From contig NZ_JADQBZ010000006.1 of assembly GCF_016278365.1 (NCBI RefSeq), positions 114,280-178,279 on the forward strand: a stretch of 64,000 nucleotides of DNA. The letters are read 5' to 3'. The translations under genes were made by a program, and so were the position numbers. Shown piece by piece: positions 60,312 through 64,000 of this stretch. Within the stretch, counting starts at the first letter, position 1, and each line of letters starts with the position of its first letter. The notes beneath the pieces are model-generated. The model ran no database searches. It was not told the DNA's origin and saw only the letters and a program-made list of their open reading frames with translations. This DNA is from Methanolobus sp. GTDB lineage: Archaea > Halobacteriota > Methanosarcinia > Methanosarcinales > Methanosarcinaceae.

Positions 60312-61223
60312 ATGAAAACAAAATTCCCCATTCATACTACATTAAGTGCTGATGCTATCAAAGTCCTTGATAGGTATGAAAAAGAACTTGGCGCAAAAAA
60401 TATTGTGCTTGAAAAGGCCCTTCTTAATCTTGATGCTACTCGTTTCAAGGCTAAACTTGATACCCAGAACATCGACCGGATAATTAAGCGTATAAGCACG
60501 GGCATCCCCGGGCTTGATGACTTTCTCGAAGGTGGTTTCCCCAAAGGATTCGCTGTTATTGTTACAGGTCCACCGGGTACGGGGAAAACGACTTTTTCGA
60601 TGCAGTACCTTATGGAAGGTGTAAAAAATGGTGAAAGATGTATATTCTTCTCGTTTGAGGAAAGAGCCCAGCAATTAGTGCAGCATTTTGCCAGATTTGG
60701 ATGGGACGTCGGGAAGTACATTGACGATGGCTATCTTGAAATATTCGGTATTTCCATGCTTACTTCTGAAGAAATGATGGAAATAATCGATTCGCACAAA
60801 CCAGACCGGGTTGTGTTTGACTCGCTGAACGTTTTCACCGCTCCGGGTGACTTCAGGACTTCCACATCATGGCGCGGGCTCCATAAATTACTTAAAAAGA
60901 ACATGATCACCTCTTTGCTTATTACTGAAAAGGCTCATGGGATTGAAAAGAAAGAATTTGACGATTTTGACTTCCTGGGAGACGGCATCATATTCCTGGA
61001 CTTTATCCAGACCAATGACATCGACACCACACCTATGCCAGTAATGGCTGTACAGAAAATGAGAGCCACTCGTGTGGATCATACGCCTCAACCTTTCAGG
61101 TTCACTAATTCCGGGATAGCTAAATATCGCGCATTGAACCTGCCGGCAAACGTGCTGCAGGCAAAGATAGAGAGGCGCAGGGCTGAGAGAACAGGTTCCT
61201 CTTCGCCATCAGACGAAATATGA
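60312..61223 (+). CDS. KaiC-like ATPase with N-terminal ribbon-helix-helix-like domain
   Basis: A 303-residue protein. The start is set at 60312 because the earlier in-frame ATG (60285) lies at the end of the TATA box (60273-60285). Residues 1-42 (KFPIHTTLSADAIKVLDRYEK, then NIVLEKALLNL) fit a CopG-type strand-helix-helix. Residues 60-290 form one KaiC domain with STGIPGLDDFLEGGFPKG, Walker A GPPGTGKT (86-93), FSFEERAQQLVQHF and Walker B RVVFDSLNVF. The fusion suggests a DNA- or partner-binding KaiC switch. It overlaps the convergent DUF1614 gene by 15 bases. Confidence 0.82.
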   Translation: MKTKFPIHTTLSADAIKVLDRYEKELGAKNIVLEKALLNLDATRFKAKLDTQNIDRIIKRISTGIPGLDDFLEGGFPKGFAVIVTGPPGTGKTTFSMQYLMEGVKNGERCIFFSFEERAQQLVQHFARFGWDVGKYIDDGYLEIFGISMLTSEEMMEIIDSHKPDRVVFDSLNVFTAPGDFRTSTSWRGLHKLLKKNMITSLLITEKAHGIEKKEFDDFDFLGDGIIFLDFIQTNDIDTTPMPVMAVQKMRATRVDHTPQPFRFTNSGIAKYRALNLPANVLQAKIERRRAERTGSSSPSDEI

Positions 61224-61901
61224 GAATAGGCTTGCGATGAGTGCCGTCACATAGACTGCCTTAAAACTTCCGGCGCCGCCTATATTGAGGTAGGCGCTTC
61301 CATACTTTTCTTTATTGAAGGTGAATGTCAGGGCTATTATCCCAATCAGTATACCTCCGATTCCTGCAATGAACGTTATTGGTGCTGTTTCATGAGGCGA
61401 TATCAGCAGCGCGAAAGGAATTGCAAGAATACCTATATATTCCGGAACAACGGTGCCGATACCGTTGACGATTTCAGAGAGAAAAGTTACGGCAACTATG
61501 ATTATAAGCATTATTTCAAGAGCAGTATTGTTTGGTTGTGTGAGCAGGAGATAGAGTATGGCTATCCCCGGAATCACAAAGCCTCCCAGATTCAATGTGA
61601 TCTTGGTGTCGAATACTCTTTCTTTGCCGTTGTTAAGTTCACTGGTGAGGGGGACTGCATATATCTCCTCTATTATGGGTGCGAACCTGGAAAGTTGTTC
61701 ATTCTTTATTGAACGTATTGTTGTAACAGGTATCTCTATGAATGATCCGGCAAGCATCAGAATTAGCATTACTATCAGCCAGAAGGGTGATATAGTTCCG
61801 ATGTAGAGGCTTTTGTTGTAACACAGGACTGCTATGGGCAGCAATGACAATACAAAAATGGCATACATCTTGATTTCAGACTTGGTAAGATAGCCTCTCA
61901 T
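61209..61901 (-). CDS. DUF1614-family membrane protein
   Basis: A 230-residue protein with six to seven membrane helices (starting near residues 12, 36, 106, 128, 155, 178 and 208). It shows the family-like pattern GSFIEIPVTTI, a cytoplasmic loop with RVFDTKITLNLGGFVIPGIAI and the late GGAGSFKAVYVTALIASL. No catalytic or transport motif is known for the family. The assignment is from memory of archaeal DUF1614 proteins. Confidence 0.7.
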   Translation of the reverse strand: MRGYLTKSEIKMYAIFVLSLLPIAVLCYNKSLYIGTISPFWLIVMLILMLAGSFIEIPVTTIRSIKNEQLSRFAPIIEEIYAVPLTSELNNGKERVFDTKITLNLGGFVIPGIAILYLLLTQPNNTALEIMLIIIVAVTFLSEIVNGIGTVVPEYIGILAIPFALLISPHETAPITFIAGIGGILIGIIALTFTFNKEKYGSAYLNIGGAGSFKAVYVTALIASLFSYFV

Positions 61902-61962
61902 ATAAGCACCGTTATTATATCATCCGGACTGATTTAAATATTTATCTTTCGATGTAATTATA

Positions 61963-62502
61963 TCAGCCGTAATAGTCCAGTCTCGACTGAAGAAGTTCCT
62001 GTCTCTTTTTCTCGAGGAAACTATAGACACTTCCGTGCGATGCTCCATTGATCAACATTTCAATGGCTGTCCTTGCTATCTGGTTCTGCTCAGGCCCTCC
62101 GATAACGCTTACTGTTTTTCCGTAAACTGATATCTTAACTCCGATAAGCCTTTCTGTTATCTCTCTGGTCTTGCCGCTTTTACCTATGATGCGGCCCTTC
62201 AGGCGGAGGAGGTCTTTCTGGCTGTCGGTTATCTTGGAAAGGTCCATCACTTCGAGCATCAGCATGTCATCGTCAAGCATGGCAATTGTCTTTTCAGGGT
62301 TGAATCCTCTTGCAATAGCATTAACTACCTCCACAGCTCTCATTGCACCTACTGGTTCCTCTCCCGGGAGCACCTCCACTACTCCGTTCTCACTGTCTAT
62401 ATTCAGTTCGGCACCAGATTTGCTTTCAATGAGTTGTTTTACACTGCCTTTTGGGCCAATGATGGCGCCTATTCTGTCCTTGGGAACTTTCACATGTGTC
62501 AT
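61963..62502 (-). CDS. KH-domain RNA-processing protein (Dim2/Pno1-like)
   Basis: A 179-residue protein with two KH modules. The first (1-75) has RIGAIIGPKGSVKQLIESKSGAEL with a GPKG GxxG loop; the second (95-160) has LKGRIIGKSGKTREITERLIGVKI with GKSG. This is the archaeal homologue of Pno1/Dim2, which helps 16S/18S rRNA 3'-end maturation. It is in an operon behind rio1 (40-base gap) and aIF1A, consistent with small-subunit assembly. Confidence 0.9.
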   Translation of the reverse strand: MTHVKVPKDRIGAIIGPKGSVKQLIESKSGAELNIDSENGVVEVLPGEEPVGAMRAVEVVNAIARGFNPEKTIAMLDDDMLMLEVMDLSKITDSQKDLLRLKGRIIGKSGKTREITERLIGVKISVYGKTVSVIGGPEQNQIARTAIEMLINGASHGSVYSFLEKKRQELLQSRLDYYG

Positions 62503-62542
62503 AATAAATCTACCGTGTATGTTTATAATGCTCTATTACTCT

Positions 62543-63340
62543 CTATTGGGTTTTATCTTTTATTTCCCGAATGGTCGAATAGAGTTTCTCGGGATCCTCG
62601 TTGATCCCATATTTTTTAAAATAGCGTACTATGTTCTCTATATCCCTTTGCAGGAATTCCCGTGATCTGGGGTGCTCAAGAGTGACTGACTGTCCCATGT
62701 CTATGAATATGATTTCCTGTGTATGGGGGTCAATAAGGATATTGTATTCGCTTAGATCGCCATGTACGAGGTTAGCTTTTGTGTAAAGCAGTTCTATATA
62801 TTTAATAATAGTGTCAAAGGCAACCCTGGAATCTTCTTTCTCAAGACCTGCTTCCTTTAATTGCGGATATGATTTTTCGCCCTCACCCATGAATTCCATG
62901 ACAAGCACATTCCTTTCGGAAAGTATGGGCACAGGCACCTTTACTCCTGCCTCTATCGCACGTTCCAGATTCCGGTGTTCTTTTTTTGTCCAGGCAAATA
63001 TAATGTCGCGTTTAGAGTGTCTTACATTACGGAATCTGGGATCTCCCAGTATGTATTCTTCCATGGAATTGAATGTGCTTGAAGAAATCCTGTATATTTT
63101 AATTGCCAGGTTTTTGTTCTCTCCTTCAGCCAGGAATACATTGGCCTCTTTTCCTGTGCTGATAGAACCACCAAGTGCTTTTATTATGCCTTTGCTGGAA
63201 ATCGTATAAAGGGTTTTGAGGGTAGCGTCGTCAAATACGTTCTCGGTAACTTTTAGTGCGTTGGAGTCTTTGCGCTTCATGCGCATCTCATCGACCTGAG
63301 TGTCGATACGCTGTACTTTTCTGGTGACTTCTTTTTTCAT
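62543..63340 (-). CDS. rio1: RIO1-type serine kinase/ATPase
   Basis: A 265-residue atypical kinase: GGSISTGKEANVFLA (RIO P-loop), the Lys in LAIKIYRI, the catalytic loop LVHGDLSEYNIL and metal-binding FIDMGQSV. RIO1 acts in late small-subunit maturation. The RIO1 type, and not RIO2, is indicated by STGKEA and the absence of an N-terminal winged helix. It starts five bases after the aIF1A stop. Confidence 0.93.
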   Translation of the reverse strand: MKKEVTRKVQRIDTQVDEMRMKRKDSNALKVTENVFDDATLKTLYTISSKGIIKALGGSISTGKEANVFLAEGENKNLAIKIYRISSSTFNSMEEYILGDPRFRNVRHSKRDIIFAWTKKEHRNLERAIEAGVKVPVPILSERNVLVMEFMGEGEKSYPQLKEAGLEKEDSRVAFDTIIKYIELLYTKANLVHGDLSEYNILIDPHTQEIIFIDMGQSVTLEHPRSREFLQRDIENIVRYFKKYGINEDPEKLYSTIREIKDKTQ

Positions 63341-63345
63341 GTCGG

Positions 63346-63666
63346 TTAGCCTTTAAGGTAGCCTTTACGTTCCAGCCAGTTTACCTGTGGGCGCGTATAT
63401 TTCCAGATGACATCTGCTTTCTCTTTCTGGAAGTCCCATGGTACTGCTATAACAATGTCTCCTTCGCGTATCCATGTTTTCTTTTTCATGGAGCCGGGTA
63501 TTCTACCCATTCTTACCACGCCATCCATACATCTGAGCTTTACGTGGTTTGCCCCAAGCATGTTCTCGACGATCGCAAGTACTTCTTTGTTCTCTTTACG
63601 CGGAGTTCTGACTCTAGTAACTGCGTCAGGGTCAGAATTCTCTTCGGTGACACTTTTTTTATGCAG
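63346..63666 (-). CDS. Translation initiation factor aIF1A, candidate CTG start
   Basis: OB-fold factor that binds the ribosomal A site and promotes start selection. From the only nearby ATG (63561) the product is 71 residues and lacks the basic tail and first OB strand. The same frame is open upstream and encodes the missing part ([20 protein letters not shown], just before [14 protein letters not shown]), but contains no ATG, GTG or TTG before a stop at about 63688. A CTG at 63666 has GAGGG seven bases upstream and gives a normal 106-residue protein, basic tail included. The end given here assumes that CTG; a sequencing error or another non-standard start (ATA at 63672) is possible. Confidence 0.75.
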   Translation of the reverse strand: MHKKSVTEENSDPDAVTRVRTPRKENKEVLAIVENMLGANHVKLRCMDGVVRMGRIPGSMKKKTWIREGDIVIAVPWDFQKEKADVIWKYTRPQVNWLERKGYLKG

Positions 63667-64000
63667 TGGTATCCCTCTCTTATATTAGTTTGATTATTCC
63701 TTGATTTGAGCATTATTATGTATCATTCGTTGTTAAATGTTGTGTACATGCTCCTGTTTTGTTAATCCTGGTAATCCAATAGGTGGTTTGAATGGGTGGT
63801 CTGGTCATTCTCCAAACTGACTTGCTGAGTGATGTGTTCATCACAATGTTAATATGGGATTAAAAACAATAGTTAAAATCCGCGTAGTAATGTGGTGAAA
63901 GCCCGCATATCTCGCGCAGGGCCTTCAAATTTGTCCTTCTGACCCCGTGGTCGCAAGGTATAAATACGAAAGCTGCCTTTAAAGAAGTCCTCGCATCATG
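63667..64000. other. Window-end spacer with promoter toward the right edge
   Basis: No gene is recognised. On the minus strand, AT-rich elements at 63679-63690 and 63715-63725 are candidate TATA boxes for the aIF1A operon. A hairpin GTGATG/CATCAC lies near 63830-63845. On the plus strand TATAAATAC (about 63959-63967) is a good TATA box for something starting at or beyond the window edge. Confidence 0.4.

Noticed and set aside
63760..63790. Possible fourth copy of the dispersed element (GTTAATCCTGGTAATCC)
   Set aside because: Only one short block matches; the other ordered blocks are absent.
1..64000. CRISPR arrays, insertion sequences, rRNA genes
   Set aside because: No regularly spaced repeats, transposase genes or rRNA sequence seen on either strand.

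Overview
This window comes from a methanogenic archaeon of the Methanosarcinaceae, probably a methylotrophic genus such as Methanolobus. The lineage call rests on several features seen together: a two-domain Methanosarcina-type S-layer protein with a PGF-CTERM tail, TBP, archaeal RNase P component 4, archaeal SRP RNA, a BHB-intron tRNA-Met, TATA-box promoters combined with Shine-Dalgarno sites, a Cbi-type cobalt importer and archaeal ribosomal protein operons. The genus is an inference; no methanogenesis gene lies in the window.

Layout. 1-12.3 kb is a cell-surface region: the 3' part of a large VWA/propeller adhesin, a PEF-CTERM SdrD-like protein, and two paralogous operons of type IV pilin-like proteins in the same order (five genes, then six). 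12.4-23.1 kb is a chromosome maintenance block on the + strand: mre11, rad50, an unknown coiled-coil gene, smc, scpA and scpB. 23.2-29 kb holds tbp with an AglJ-like glycosyltransferase, thiC, a DUF62 SAM hydrolase, a cohesin-domain surface protein and a radical SAM protein. 29.2-33.7 kb has cbiMN facing cbiOQ, and an ABC1/UbiB kinase. 34-38.8 kb is the ftsZ-secE-spt5-rpl11-rpl1-rpl10-rpl12 block (minus strand), with a strongly foldable leader in front of rpl1. 38.8-42.3 kb carries dtdA, a degenerate metallo-beta-lactamase protein, RNase P component 4, tRNA-Ser and SRP RNA.

42.3-49.2 kb carries a small wHTH gene, two KaiC-like ATPases, the S-layer gene with a long leader, a lipoprotein and tRNA-Met; three degenerate copies of one dispersed intergenic element are scattered through it. 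49.3-54.4 kb has an aldo/keto reductase, a PQQ-type sugar dehydrogenase and family B DNA polymerase. 54.4-58.6 kb is the phosphate operon pstSCAB-phoU (minus strand). 58.8-64 kb has dihydroorotase, a ribbon-helix-helix/KaiC fusion, a DUF1614 membrane protein, and an aIF1A-rio1-KH operon for translation initiation and small-subunit maturation.

Most noteworthy: the twin pilin-like cassettes; the VWA domain that appears to be split by an eight-blade propeller; the aIF1A gene that has no ATG, GTG or TTG start for its full-length product but a good SD in front of an in-frame CTG; the three-way-junction leader that overlaps the rpl1 SD; and a 348-bp perfectly identical tract between the two S-layer domains, which points to recent gene conversion.
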